A DNA stretch of 32,187 bases, taken from JBBDMU01 sp040905685 (GTDB lineage: Bacteria > Bacteroidota > Rhodothermia > Balneolales > Natronogracilivirgulaceae). The notes below the pieces were generated by a model, which did not search any database, was not told where the DNA came from, and worked only from the letters and a program-made list of their open reading frames with translations. The translations under genes and the position numbers were made by a program. Of the stretch, positions 7,143 to 16,257 are shown one piece after another; positions within the stretch are counted from its first letter, which is position 1; the number at the start of each line of letters is the position of its first letter. The stretch covers positions 1 through 32,187 of the forward strand of contig JBBDRB010000061.1 in the NCBI GenBank assembly GCA_040905685.1. Direction: 5' to 3'.

Positions 7143-9185
7143 TTATTCCCGGTCCGGTGAGGTAAGTGACGCACCGGGAAGATCCTCACCGTCCTCTTTA
7201 AGATAATGGGTGAACCATCGCATCATCCTCAGGTTATAATCATAGCGGGCCGTGGAATGGATATAACCGTGTCCCTCGCCGGGATAAAATACCAGCCTCA
7301 GGGGAACTTCCGGTTTACGCACTTTGAGATGGCGATGCAGCTCAAGCGACTGTCCGGGGTGTACCCGGGTATCTTCTGCACCGTGGGCGATTAAAAGAGC
7401 GGTTTGTGCATTGTCAACGTGGAAGATGGGACTTCGTTCCAGATACTTTTGCCAGTCCTGCCAGTACCATTCCAGGGAATGCACCAGATAGAGTTCCTGG
7501 GGGATGTCGCTGGTGCCCCATTTGGAATGCAGATTGCTGATACCCACATTCATCACACCGGCCGCAAACCGGTGGGAGTAGTAGGTAGACATCCAGGCCG
7601 TGGCGTAACCTCCGTAGGACCCGCCGGTTACCCCGACACGGCCGGCGTCGGCTATGCCCTGTTCGATCAGGTAGTCGACCCCGTCGACGATGTCGTCAAA
7701 TTCGGCGCCGGCCGCATCGCCCTGGCTGGTCTTGACGAATTCAATCCCCCGGCCGGTACTGCCGCGGTAATTGGGGTAAAAGACGGCGAACCCGCCGGCT
7801 GCCCCCACCTGTCCGGGCATGCTGTAAGCCGTGAGCCATCCATTGCTGTAATGGGCCTCCGGCCCTCCGTGAACGGTCACGATCAGCGGATAGGCCTGAC
7901 CCTCCTGGTAACCGGCAGGGAGGATCAGCAGCCCTTCAATTTCGAGTCCGTCACGGGCTTCATAGCGCACGATCAGCTGATTGCCCAGGACGATGTCATC
8001 CAGCCATTCATTGGACCAGGTCATGCGTCGGGGGTTTTGTCCGCCTTTCATTAAATAGACTTCCGGGGGGTGTTCCGGAGTGCCGGCCACGAAGGCAAAC
8101 GAGCCGTCTCCGGCCTTACTGAAGGAAATAAAGTTCGGGTCACCGGGCGGGACCTGATGGGCAAAGCCCGAGCCGTCGGGCCGGATGGTACCGAAGGACG
8201 TCTGAGGACCTTCACTGGCCAGGAACCGGATCGCATGATCTTCAACCCACATTATTTGTTCAAATTTACCTTCAAAGTCCGGCCTGATATTTTCAGGCCG
8301 GCCCCCGTCTGCCGATACGACCATGATCCGCCCGTCGATGGGATCATTAATGTCGTTACCGGCCCGCAAGGCCAGCTGTTGTCCGTCGGGACTCCATTCG
8401 ATCTGTCCGATCTTGCCTTCATTGTCGATTTCACTGATGATCTGTCCGTTGCCCGCATCGGCCACTTTTACCTGTTGCGACATATAAAAATCATCGATGG
8501 CCGGCGTGGGGGCCACCGTAATGGCCAGCCTGTCGTTTTCAGGAGACCAGCTCATCAAATACACGGTGCCCCCGGCCTGCACGGGTTCCGCCTGAGGCCT
8601 TTGCACGGAAAGATCAACGATATAGGCCCGTTGATGGGTAAAGCCTTCTTCAAATAATTCCGGTTCATAAGGAAGCGTCGAGGCGGCTTCCTCCCGGTCC
8701 GGCTCACGCGCCGTAAAAGCCAGCCGGTCACCGCCGGAACTCCATTGATAACCCGTAATGGATGTCTCAAAACGATAAATTTCGCGGGCCTCGCCCCCAT
8801 CGAGGGGAAGCTCGTACAGGGCGTTCTCGTTTTCGCCTTCCCGGCGGGTCAGAAACGTGATGGCCGTCCGGTCCGGCCGGAAGTCCACCGCACTAACGGT
8901 ACCGGCGGTATAAAAAGGCCGGCTGTTTCCGGATTCCGTATCCAGCACATAAAGATGGCGGGAGGCCGTAGCGTTTTCCCGGGTGGGATCAGCCTGAACC
9001 AGGAGCGTATAGGCCACATGGAGGGCATCCGGGGATAGGTGGGCATCGGCTACCATACTCATGGAGGCAACCTGCTCTTCGGTGAGCCCCTGGGCCCGGG
9101 CCGGCGGAGAGGTGATCCACCCCATCAGCAGCATGCCTAATAACGTGATTGCCGAAACAGCTGTTCCTGTACGCTGGATATTCAT
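7143..9185 (-). CDS. Secreted S9 family peptidase (prolyl oligopeptidase/acylaminoacyl peptidase type)
   Basis: This 680-residue protein has a signal peptide (hydrophobic 11-24, likely cleaved after ARA near residue 31), so it is periplasmic or exported. Residues about 35-400 show TolB/WD-type propeller repeats (VDFRPDRTAITFLTR, MSWSPENDRLAIT, IEWSPDGQQLALR). The C-terminal alpha/beta hydrolase domain has the nucleophile Ser523 in GVTGGSYGGYA, Asp605 in HGAEDTRVHP and His639 in GEGHGYIH, and the oxyanion region VHGGPEAHYSNGW. It should remove short peptides from N-termini or cleave oligopeptides. Specificity between dipeptidyl and acylaminoacyl peptidase cannot be settled from sequence alone. 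It is divergent from uxuA. Confidence 0.9.
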   Translation of the reverse strand: MNIQRTGTAVSAITLLGMLLMGWITSPPARAQGLTEEQVASMSMVADAHLSPDALHVAYTLLVQADPTRENATASRHLYVLDTESGNSRPFYTAGTVSAVDFRPDRTAITFLTRREGENENALYELPLDGGEAREIYRFETSITGYQWSSGGDRLAFTAREPDREEAASTLPYEPELFEEGFTHQRAYIVDLSVQRPQAEPVQAGGTVYLMSWSPENDRLAITVAPTPAIDDFYMSQQVKVADAGNGQIISEIDNEGKIGQIEWSPDGQQLALRAGNDINDPIDGRIMVVSADGGRPENIRPDFEGKFEQIMWVEDHAIRFLASEGPQTSFGTIRPDGSGFAHQVPPGDPNFISFSKAGDGSFAFVAGTPEHPPEVYLMKGGQNPRRMTWSNEWLDDIVLGNQLIVRYEARDGLEIEGLLILPAGYQEGQAYPLIVTVHGGPEAHYSNGWLTAYSMPGQVGAAGGFAVFYPNYRGSTGRGIEFVKTSQGDAAGAEFDDIVDGVDYLIEQGIADAGRVGVTGGSYGGYATAWMSTYYSHRFAAGVMNVGISNLHSKWGTSDIPQELYLVHSLEWYWQDWQKYLERSPIFHVDNAQTALLIAHGAEDTRVHPGQSLELHRHLKVRKPEVPLRLVFYPGEGHGYIHSTARYDYNLRMMRWFTHYLKEDGEDLPGASLTSPDRE

Positions 9186-9225
9186 GGGTATACCGTGAAT
9201 GAAGAATTAATGTTAAGATTACCCC

Positions 9226-9255
9226 TTGCAAGATAGGAGGTTTATTCACTAATAT
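9226..9255 (+). promoter_or_regulatory. Candidate promoter for uxuA
   Basis: TTGCAA (9226-9231) and TAATAT (9250-9255) are 18 bases apart, resembling a -35/-10 pair, and lie 33 bases before the uxuA ATG at 9289. The gap between the divergent peptidase and uxuA genes is only about 100 bases, so few other placements are possible. This is a by-eye match only. Confidence 0.4.
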
Positions 9256-9288
9256 TGGGTCCTGAAAAAAAATTTAATAAAAAATCCC

Positions 9289-10473
9289 ATGAAACTAGAA
9301 CAAACCTGGCGATGGTTTGGTCCATCCGATTCAATTACATTAAATGAAATAAAACAAACCGGGGCAACGGGTATCGTGACGGCCCTGCATCATGTTCCGA
9401 TCGGGGACGTCTGGAGCATAGCGGATATCCGGAAGCATAAGGAGATGATTGAGAAGGCCGGACTGAAATGGTCGGTGGTGGAGAGCATCCCGGTGCATGA
9501 GGACATTAAAAGGCAGGTTGACGGATTCGGGACCTACATCGAACGGTATAAGCAGTCCATCCGCAATCTTGGGGAATGCGGCATCGCTACGGTTTGCTAT
9601 AACTTCATGCCTGTGCTTGACTGGACACGCACCGACCTGGATTATCCGGCAGCCGACGGTTCGACCGGTCTGCGGTTCGATTTCACGGCCTTCGCCGCCT
9701 TTGATCTGTTTATGCTGGAAAGGGCGCAGGCCAAAGACGAATATAGCGAATCCCGGATAGGGGAGGCCAGGCAGTATTATGAGAGGCTTGATGAAAAAGC
9801 CAAAAACCACCTCAGGGACACCATTCTGCTCGGCCTTCCCGGATCGGAAGAGGGATATACCTTTGCTGAGTTCAAGGCCATGCTTCAGACCTACAGCGCC
9901 ATAAGCGATACGAAACTGCGCAGCAATCTCTATCATTTTCTAAGGGAGATCATTCCCGTTGCCGAGTCGGCACAGGTCCGCATGGCCATCCATCCCGATG
10001 ATCCGCCGTTCACGTTATTCGGCCTTCCGAGGATCGTCAGCACCGAAGCCGATGCCGTTGAACTGCTTGATGCCGTCGATTCGCCGTATAACGGACTTAC
10101 CCTCTGTACAGGGTCCTACGGCGGCAGGGCCGATAATGATCTAACGGGCATGGCCGAGCGGCTGGGATACCGGATCAATTTTATCCATTTGCGCAACGTA
10201 AAACGAGAGGGAGACCACACCTTTCACGAGGCCGACCATCTGGATGGCGACGTGGATATGTACGGGGTCATGCAGGCCCTGATCCGGGAACAGATCCGCA
10301 GAAAAGCAGGCGGCAGGACCGATATTATCATCCCTATGCGACCCGACCATGGTCACCGGATGCTCTATGATCTGAATAAGGAATCCTTTCCAGGCTATTC
10401 GATTATCGGCAGACTGAAAGGCCTGGCCGAATTAAGGGGCCTGGAAATGGGTATCCGCAAAAGCCTGGACTGA
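9289..10473 (+). CDS. uxuA: Mannonate dehydratase
   Basis: This 394-residue enzyme removes water from D-mannonate to give 2-keto-3-deoxygluconate in hexuronate (glucuronate) breakdown. Seen are the N-terminal LEQTWRWFGPSDSITLNEI, TGIVTALHHVPIGDVW (28-43), SIPVHEDIK (66-74), YNFMPVLDWTRTDL, AIHPDDPP (233-240), TLCTGSYGGRADND and, near the end, RPDHGHRM. These include the metal-binding His/Cys positions of the UxuA TIM barrel. The length matches E. coli UxuA. It stands alone on the plus strand between two minus-strand leucine gene groups and converges on leuD with 7 bases between stops. No uxaC, uxuB or kdgK is in view. The start follows A/T-rich sequence without a Shine-Dalgarno. Confidence 0.95.
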   Translation: MKLEQTWRWFGPSDSITLNEIKQTGATGIVTALHHVPIGDVWSIADIRKHKEMIEKAGLKWSVVESIPVHEDIKRQVDGFGTYIERYKQSIRNLGECGIATVCYNFMPVLDWTRTDLDYPAADGSTGLRFDFTAFAAFDLFMLERAQAKDEYSESRIGEARQYYERLDEKAKNHLRDTILLGLPGSEEGYTFAEFKAMLQTYSAISDTKLRSNLYHFLREIIPVAESAQVRMAIHPDDPPFTLFGLPRIVSTEADAVELLDAVDSPYNGLTLCTGSYGGRADNDLTGMAERLGYRINFIHLRNVKREGDHTFHEADHLDGDVDMYGVMQALIREQIRRKAGGRTDIIIPMRPDHGHRMLYDLNKESFPGYSIIGRLKGLAELRGLEMGIRKSLD

Positions 10474-10480
10474 GTCTGCT

Positions 10481-11035
10481 TCAGACCATTCCGGCTTTTT
10501 TTGCAAATTCGAAGATGCCCCCGGCATTGACAATATCGGCCACATCGCCCAGAGGCTTAAGGGGATAGGATTTGCCGGTGGTCAGGTTGGTGATGGTGTC
10601 TTTGACGCCGTCGATCTCCACCTCGTCGTGGGTGCTGAACTTTTCGGTCAGATCCTCCAGACTTTCATAGGGGATCAAAAAACCGCCGTCAACGGCATTT
10701 CTGTAGAATATACGCGCATAGGTGGGGGAGACCACCGCCTTTGCTCCGGCAATCTGCATGGAAAACGGAGCGTGTTCCCGCGATGATCCGCAGCCAAAGT
10801 TCTTGCCGGCCACTACGATCGAAAATTCGGATTCGAATTTATCAGGATCGGTAAAAGGAATATTCCCCCCGGGCAGGCCCGACTGTTCATCGGGTACGCC
10901 GGACAGGCAGAAGCGCCCGTAGAATATCCGTTCTTCCGGTTTGTCAAGGCTGTATACCAGGTGATGGGCCGAAATGATCTGATCGGTATCAATGTTGTCT
11001 CCGAGCACGAAGACTTTTCCTTTGATTTTGCTCAT
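10481..11035 (-). CDS. leuD: 3-isopropylmalate dehydratase small subunit
   Basis: This 184-residue subunit is the swivel domain that pairs with LeuC to isomerise 2-isopropylmalate to 3-isopropylmalate, and citramalate to 3-methylmalate. It starts MSKIKGKVFVLGDNIDTDQIIS, has the substrate-recognition loop region at 30-45 (DKPEERIFYGRF) and the hallmark GCGSSREHAP (81-90), then SPTYARIFYRNAVDGG. The compact form and motif spacing are like the archaeal/HACN-type small subunit rather than the roughly 200-residue E. coli LeuD. It is the last gene of the ilv/leu operon, 35 bases after leuC. Confidence 0.93.
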   Translation of the reverse strand: MSKIKGKVFVLGDNIDTDQIISAHHLVYSLDKPEERIFYGRFCLSGVPDEQSGLPGGNIPFTDPDKFESEFSIVVAGKNFGCGSSREHAPFSMQIAGAKAVVSPTYARIFYRNAVDGGFLIPYESLEDLTEKFSTHDEVEIDGVKDTITNLTTGKSYPLKPLGDVADIVNAGGIFEFAKKAGMV

Positions 11036-11070
11036 GTAAGGTGTTTTAAATGGTTGTATTTATTATTGGT

Positions 11071-12384
11071 TTATACCGCTACGCCGGCTTCCACGGACAG
11101 GTATTCCCGGGGATCGGTTATTTTGCCGGTAATGGCAGAGGCCGCTACGGTGTAGGGGGATGCCAGGTAGACCTGCGCTTTTTTCGATCCCATCCTTCCG
11201 GGGAAATTCCGGTTGGTGGTCGAGATGCAGATCTCCTCGTGATTAAGCCGCCCAAACGTATCGGAGGGTCCGCCGAGGCAGGCCGCGCAGGAGGCCTCGC
11301 CCATCTGGCAGCCGCGGCTTTCAAAAATATCCCACAGGGTCTCCCCTTCGTAGGTCTCGGTTTTGAGCTGCTCGCGGATGAGGGTTGTCGCCGGCACGAT
11401 GTAGGTGTCCAGCTTAAGCTCATGGCCTTTTATAATTTTTGCTGCCGCAATAAAATCCGATATCTTCCCGCCGGTGCAGGAGCCGATATAGGCCCGGGTC
11501 AGGGGCGTGCCTTCCACCTCCCTGACGGTGGCCTTGTTGTCAGGCGAGTGAGGTTTGGCTACCATGGGCAGCAATTCTGATGATTTATAGCGTCTTACGC
11601 TGTGGTATTGGGCTTTTTCATCGTTAAAAAGAGCCTCGAAGTTGTAGTCCGTCCGCGACCGTACATAATCGAAGGTAACCTCATCGGGTTCAATAATACC
11701 ATTTTTACCGCCGGCCTCGATAACCATATTGGTCAGCGTCATGCGGCCCTCCATATCCATGTCCATAACCCCGTCACCGGCGAATTCCATGGCCCGGTAG
11801 GTGGCTCCGTCAACGCCGATATCTCCGATGATCTGCAGAATCAGATCTTTGGCCATGATATAAGGAGGGATTTCCCCATCAAATATGAATTTCATCGTTT
11901 CGGGCACTTTTACCCAGAGTTTGCCGGTACCCAAAATGAAACCGGCATCGGTGTTGCCGATACCCGTTGCAAACTGTCCGAATGCGCCCGCCGTACAGGT
12001 ATGCGAATCGGTACCGAACAGCACATTGCCCGGGCGGGTAAAGCCTTCCTCCGGCATCGCAACATGACAGACGCCTTTATAGCGGTCGGTGCCTACATCG
12101 TAATAATGCGGCAGGTCCTGCTCTCTGGCAAATTCACGAAGGATGTCGATATTGCGGTTAGCATACTTATCTTTGGTGAAAATATAGTGATCGGGTATGA
12201 TCACGACTTTCTCCTTATCCCATACTTTTGCATGCTCACCGAAATGCTTTTTAAAAATACCGATGGTCGGGGGACCGCAAACATCGTGGGTCATTAATAT
12301 GTCTACGTTCACCCAGGCATTATCACCGGCGTCAAGCTTGCTGTTGCCGGAGGCTTTTGCCAAAATCTTTTCCGTTAATGTCAT
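11071..12384 (-). CDS. leuC: 3-isopropylmalate dehydratase large subunit
   Basis: This 437-residue aconitase-family subunit carries the 4Fe-4S cluster. The ligand cysteines are Cys303 (YIGSCTGGKISD), Cys366 and Cys369 (EASCAACLGGPSD). FGTDSHTCTAGAFGQFATGIG (124-144) and NRNFPGRMGS are further signatures. The length and the HDVCGPPTIGIFKKHFG segment place it with the HACN/archaeal-type LeuC, which pairs with a short LeuD such as the one next to it. The start codon overlaps the leuA stop by 4 bases (ATGA), giving translational coupling. It serves both leucine synthesis and, with CimA, isoleucine synthesis. Confidence 0.94.
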   Translation of the reverse strand: MTLTEKILAKASGNSKLDAGDNAWVNVDILMTHDVCGPPTIGIFKKHFGEHAKVWDKEKVVIIPDHYIFTKDKYANRNIDILREFAREQDLPHYYDVGTDRYKGVCHVAMPEEGFTRPGNVLFGTDSHTCTAGAFGQFATGIGNTDAGFILGTGKLWVKVPETMKFIFDGEIPPYIMAKDLILQIIGDIGVDGATYRAMEFAGDGVMDMDMEGRMTLTNMVIEAGGKNGIIEPDEVTFDYVRSRTDYNFEALFNDEKAQYHSVRRYKSSELLPMVAKPHSPDNKATVREVEGTPLTRAYIGSCTGGKISDFIAAAKIIKGHELKLDTYIVPATTLIREQLKTETYEGETLWDIFESRGCQMGEASCAACLGGPSDTFGRLNHEEICISTTNRNFPGRMGSKKAQVYLASPYTVAASAITGKITDPREYLSVEAGVAV

Positions 12385-13619
12385 ATTGAGTCTTTGTTTA
12401 AATATTTCTGAATGGTGTTTTTTGTAAACTGTGGTTCCAGACCTTTCACGCCATTATCCGAGATGTTGACCAGGTCTGAATCGAGGACAACCTTCTTTTC
12501 GTCGGCAACCTTGCAGAATCGTGTATACACATTGTCCATTTCTTCTTTGGTGAAACTGTACCCCAGGACCTTCAGTCGCTCGCTCAGGGCCCGCCGCCCG
12601 GAATGTTTCCCCAGCACAATATTATTGGAGGAGAGACCGACCGACTGCGGGGTCATGATCTCATAGGTAAGGGCATTTTTCAGCACCCCGTTTTGATGGA
12701 TCCCCGCTTCATGGGCAAAGGCATTGCGCCCGACGATGGCCTTATTGGCCTGCACTTCATTTTTAGTGATCTCCGAAAGCAGGCGGCTGGCCGGATAAAT
12801 CTCTTCGGTCTGAATGGCCGTATCGCAGTCAAACTCCATATGCCGTGTCTTGTAGATCATGGCAATTTCCTCAAGCGAGGCATTGCCCGCCCGTTCCCCT
12901 ATACCGTTAATCGTGCATTCCACCTGCTGAGCACCGTTTTCGATGGCAATGATGGAGTTGGCCACGGCCAGTCCGAGATCATTATGGCAATGCACGCTTA
13001 TAGTGGCCTGATCAATATTGGGCACGTTCAAACGTATATTTTTTATCAGGTTGCCAAATTCTGCAGGCAGGGCATATCCAACCGTATCGGGCACGTTAAT
13101 AACGGTGGCCCCTTCCTTGATCACGGCCGTAAATACCTCATACAGGAACTCAGGGTCGCTGCGCGTAGCGTCTTCAGCGGAAAATTCCACGTCGTCGCAA
13201 TAGGTCTTAGCCAGCCTGATGGACTGGATGGCATCATTTAGCACTTCCTTGCGTGTTTTGTTCAGTTTATGCTTCATATGGATATCGGAGGTCGCGATAA
13301 ACGTATGGATCCTGGGGTATCGGGCACCTTTGAGCGCTTCCCCCGCCCGATGGATATCACCGGTGATGGTGCGGCACAGCCCGGCCACCGTACACCGGGT
13401 AATATTGTTGGCAATAGCCTGAACGGATTTGAAATCACCCTCGGAAGCGATTGGAAAACCAGCTTCGATTATGTCAACACCAAGTAGTTCCAGCTGGGCA
13501 GCCATACGGAGTTTTTCCTCCAGGTTCATACTGAAACCAGGTGCCTGCTCGCCGTCCCTAAGCGTAGTGTCGAAAATCTTTATCTGTTTTTTCATGATGT
13601 TTTCCGTTTTTGTTGTCAT
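12381..13619 (-). CDS. leuA: 2-isopropylmalate synthase, lacking the C-terminal regulatory domain
   Basis: This protein of up to 412 residues condenses acetyl-CoA with 2-oxoisovalerate. The HMGL-type barrel shows KIFDTTLRDGEQAPGFSM (metal Asp22), DIIEAGFPIAS, FSAEDATRSD, NVPDTVGYALP and the metal His210/His212 in VHCHNDLGLAV. GIGERAGNASLEE and FAHEAGIHQNGVLKN follow. It ends about 100 residues short of a full LeuA, without the LeuA dimer/allosteric domain; leuC begins at once, so no remnant is hidden downstream. Short LeuA forms exist, so it is likely functional. The start may be the ATG at 13595 (MKKQIKIFD), which fits the family better. Either start lies within the 3' end of cimA. Confidence 0.92.
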   Translation of the reverse strand: MTTKTENIMKKQIKIFDTTLRDGEQAPGFSMNLEEKLRMAAQLELLGVDIIEAGFPIASEGDFKSVQAIANNITRCTVAGLCRTITGDIHRAGEALKGARYPRIHTFIATSDIHMKHKLNKTRKEVLNDAIQSIRLAKTYCDDVEFSAEDATRSDPEFLYEVFTAVIKEGATVINVPDTVGYALPAEFGNLIKNIRLNVPNIDQATISVHCHNDLGLAVANSIIAIENGAQQVECTINGIGERAGNASLEEIAMIYKTRHMEFDCDTAIQTEEIYPASRLLSEITKNEVQANKAIVGRNAFAHEAGIHQNGVLKNALTYEIMTPQSVGLSSNNIVLGKHSGRRALSERLKVLGYSFTKEEMDNVYTRFCKVADEKKVVLDSDLVNISDNGVKGLEPQFTKNTIQKYLNKDSI

Positions 13620-15210
13620 TATTCTGATGATGAAGCAGGTAATAAGAAAAGCTTTCCATCAGTGCCTGCCAGCTTGCTTCGATGATATTTTCCGAAACCC
13701 CCACGGTACCCCAGTGGTAACCGTTGGCAGATGAGTCAATCAGCACGCGGACTTTAGCGCCGGTGCCGTCTTTTTCGTTCAGTACGCGTACCTTGTAATC
13801 GGAAAGGTGCATGTTTTTTATGTCCGGGAAGAATTTGCCCAGCGCTTTCCGCAGGGCCAAATCCAGGGCCTGTACCGGTCCGTTGCCTTCGGCCGCCGTG
13901 TGCTCGGTCACCCCGTTCACCTTCAGGCGGATGGTGGCTTCCGAACGAATGGACTCCGCTTCGTTCTTCTCGACCAGCAAGCGGAACCCTTTCAGTTCAA
14001 AACTATCTTCCCAGTCTTTGGTCATTCGCTGAATGAGCAGGTTCAGAGACCCTTCAGCGGCTTCATACTGGTAGCCCTCATTTTCCAGATGCTTGAGCAT
14101 TTCCACAACCTCCGGCAGCTTTTCACCGCTCGAGGATAAATCCATGCCCAGCTCATCGGCCTTGTAGCGGATATTGCTGCGCCCCGACAGGTCGGAGACC
14201 AGTACCCGGCGGCCGTTGCCCACTTTCTCCGGACTTATATGCTCGTAGGTGGCCGGGTTTTTCATGACCGCGCTGACGTGGATACCGCCCTTGTGGGCAA
14301 AGGCACTCTTCCCCACATAGGCAAGTTTGCCGGAATGGGCCAGGTTGGCCAGCTCACTTACATAGAGGGAAAGGGCCGTGAGCTTGATTAACTGGGGATC
14401 GGGTATGCATTGGTAATCGAGCTTAACCTGAAGGTTTGGGATGAGGGAACATAAGTTGGTATTCCCGCACCGTTCTCCATAGCCGTTCACCGTGCCCTGC
14501 ACATGGTCGCAGCCCTGAAGCACGGCCGCCACGGAATTGGCCACGGCCACCTCGCAATCATTATGGGCATGAATGCCGAGAGGGAAATCTTTGATCTGCC
14601 GCCTGACATCCCCAACGATCCGGGAAACCTCGTGGGTCAGGGTGCCGCCATTGGTGTCGCAAAGAACCAGGACCCCGGCTCCGGCCTCAGCGGCCGCCTG
14701 CAGGGTTTGTATGGCATAGGCCGGGTTGTCTTTGTATCCATCAAAAAAATGTTCGGCATCGTAGATTATTTCCTTGTCGTGGGCATGCAGGAAGGCGACC
14801 GAATCACGGATGATTTTCAGGTTTTCGTCAGCCGATATACCGAGGGCCGATTCCACATGCAAGAGCCAGGTTTTCCCGAAAATGCAGACCGCAGGGGTCC
14901 CCGCTTCAAGCAAGGCCTGGAGATTGGGGTCATCCTGGGCCGGTTTTCCTGATCTCATGGTGCTTCCGAAAGCAACCACCTTTGTGTTTCTGCACGGGTA
15001 ATCCTTAGCTTTCCTGAAGAAGTCCATATCCTTCGGGTTCGAACCGGGCCAGCCTCCTTCCACATATTCCACCCCAAGCTGGTCAAGGCGTTTAAGGATG
15101 CGGATCTTGTCTTCGGAAGAGAAGCTTATACCTTCGCCCTGGGTCCCGTCCCTCAGGGTGGTGTCGAAGATTTTAACTGACTTTTTCTTCATTGGTTTGT
15201 TTTTCCCCAT
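13558..15210 (-). CDS. cimA: Citramalate synthase
   Basis: This protein of up to 550 residues condenses pyruvate and acetyl-CoA to (R)-citramalate, the threonine-independent entry to isoleucine. Features are KIFDTTLRDGTQGEGISFS, EYVEGGWPGSNPKD (the GGWPGSNP form separates CimA from LeuA), LCDTNGGTLTHEV, the metal His214/His216 in GIHAHNDCEVA, TVNGYGERCGNTNL and FAHKGGIHVSA. A LeuA-type regulatory domain spans about 405-525 (NGPVQALDLALRKAL, then YHWGTVGVSENIIEASW). The start may be the ATG at 15192 (MKKKSVKIFD). It overlaps the ilvC end by 20 or 38 bases, and its last ~20 residues, polar and low-complexity, are encoded by sequence shared with the leuA start. Confidence 0.93.
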   Translation of the reverse strand: MGKNKPMKKKSVKIFDTTLRDGTQGEGISFSSEDKIRILKRLDQLGVEYVEGGWPGSNPKDMDFFRKAKDYPCRNTKVVAFGSTMRSGKPAQDDPNLQALLEAGTPAVCIFGKTWLLHVESALGISADENLKIIRDSVAFLHAHDKEIIYDAEHFFDGYKDNPAYAIQTLQAAAEAGAGVLVLCDTNGGTLTHEVSRIVGDVRRQIKDFPLGIHAHNDCEVAVANSVAAVLQGCDHVQGTVNGYGERCGNTNLCSLIPNLQVKLDYQCIPDPQLIKLTALSLYVSELANLAHSGKLAYVGKSAFAHKGGIHVSAVMKNPATYEHISPEKVGNGRRVLVSDLSGRSNIRYKADELGMDLSSSGEKLPEVVEMLKHLENEGYQYEAAEGSLNLLIQRMTKDWEDSFELKGFRLLVEKNEAESIRSEATIRLKVNGVTEHTAAEGNGPVQALDLALRKALGKFFPDIKNMHLSDYKVRVLNEKDGTGAKVRVLIDSSANGYHWGTVGVSENIIEASWQALMESFSYYLLHHQNNDNKNGKHHEKTDKDFRHYA

Positions 15211-16195
15211 TTTTGATCCAGCTCATCATGCCACGCAACTGCGTTCCAGTTTTTTCAATATCCAGAGCACGATGCTGTCGGCGCAAGGCCTCCAGGGCCG
15301 GACGTCCGGCTTTGTTCTCCAGGATCCACTCCCGGGCAAAATTTCCGTTTTGAACATTTTCCAGAATGGTTTTCATCCGTTTTTTTGTATCGGCATCAAT
15401 GACTTTCGTTCCGCTTGTCATTCCACCGTATTCGGCCGTGTCGCTTACCGAATAGTACATGCCGGCAATGCCGCCTTCATAAAACAGGTCAACGATAAGC
15501 TTCAGTTCATGGAGGCATTCAAAGTAGGCTATTTCAGGCTTATATCCGGCTTCAACCAGCGTTTCATAGCCGGCTTTGATCAATTCGGTAGCCCCGCCGC
15601 ACAGCACGGCCTGTTCGCCGAACAAGTCTGTTTCGGTTTCTTCTTCAAACGTGGTTTCGATAACACCGGCCCGTGTTCCGCCGATCCCCTTGGCATAGGC
15701 CAGGGCCAGGGCCTGGGCGTTGTTGCTGGCATTTTGGTGGATGGCAAACAAGCAGGGAACGCCTTTTCCGTCCTGATAGACCCGGCGGACCAGGTGTCCG
15801 GGCCCTTTTGGGGCGATCATGAATACATCCACATCGGCGGGCGGCTTAATTTGATTGTAATGAATGTTAAAACCGTGGGCGAAGGCCAGGGTTTTGCCTT
15901 TGGTGAGGCCGGGCCTGATATCTTTTTCATATACTTCAGCCTGCTTTTCGTCAGGGAGCAAAACCATGATGATATCGGCTTTGGCGGCCGCCTCAGCCGT
16001 TTCCAGAACGGTTAATCCTGCTTCTTCGGCTTTTTTCCATGAACTGCTTTCTTTACGGAGACCGACTACCACATTCACGCCGCTTTCCTTAAGGTTCAGT
16101 GAGTGGGCATGGCCCTGGCTGCCATAGCCGAGGACGGCAACGGTTTTGTCTTTTAATAAATTTAAGTCGGCGTCAGAATTATAATAGAGTTTCAT
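15173..16195 (-). CDS. ilvC: Ketol-acid reductoisomerase
   Basis: This 340-residue class I enzyme converts acetolactate and acetohydroxybutyrate to the dihydroxy acids, using Mg2+ and NADPH. The Rossmann motif VLGYGSQGHAHSLNL is at 21-35. The cofactor loop GLRKESSSWKKAEEAG has Arg47 and serines, as in NADPH-preferring forms. IMVLLPDEKQAEVYE, FAHGFNIHYNQIKPP and MIAPKGPGHLVRR follow. The knotted C-terminal domain has the metal acidic residues in ETDLFGEQAVLCGG and the ECLHELKLIVDL helix. The length is normal. It lies 62 bases after ilvH, and its stop lies inside the start region of cimA. Confidence 0.96.
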   Translation of the reverse strand: MKLYYNSDADLNLLKDKTVAVLGYGSQGHAHSLNLKESGVNVVVGLRKESSSWKKAEEAGLTVLETAEAAAKADIIMVLLPDEKQAEVYEKDIRPGLTKGKTLAFAHGFNIHYNQIKPPADVDVFMIAPKGPGHLVRRVYQDGKGVPCLFAIHQNASNNAQALALAYAKGIGGTRAGVIETTFEEETETDLFGEQAVLCGGATELIKAGYETLVEAGYKPEIAYFECLHELKLIVDLFYEGGIAGMYYSVSDTAEYGGMTSGTKVIDADTKKRMKTILENVQNGNFAREWILENKAGRPALEALRRQHRALDIEKTGTQLRGMMSWIKNGEKQTNEEKVS

Positions 16196-16257
16196 GAAGT
16201 TTTCTGTTTATCAGTTTGTAGAGTTAATTAATCTTTGCGGGTGACAATATACCGTAA

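Noticed and set aside
12381..13619. leuA as a truncated pseudogene
   Set aside because: Catalytic residues are intact, leuC overlaps its stop by 4 bases, and short LeuA forms without the regulatory domain are known in this group.
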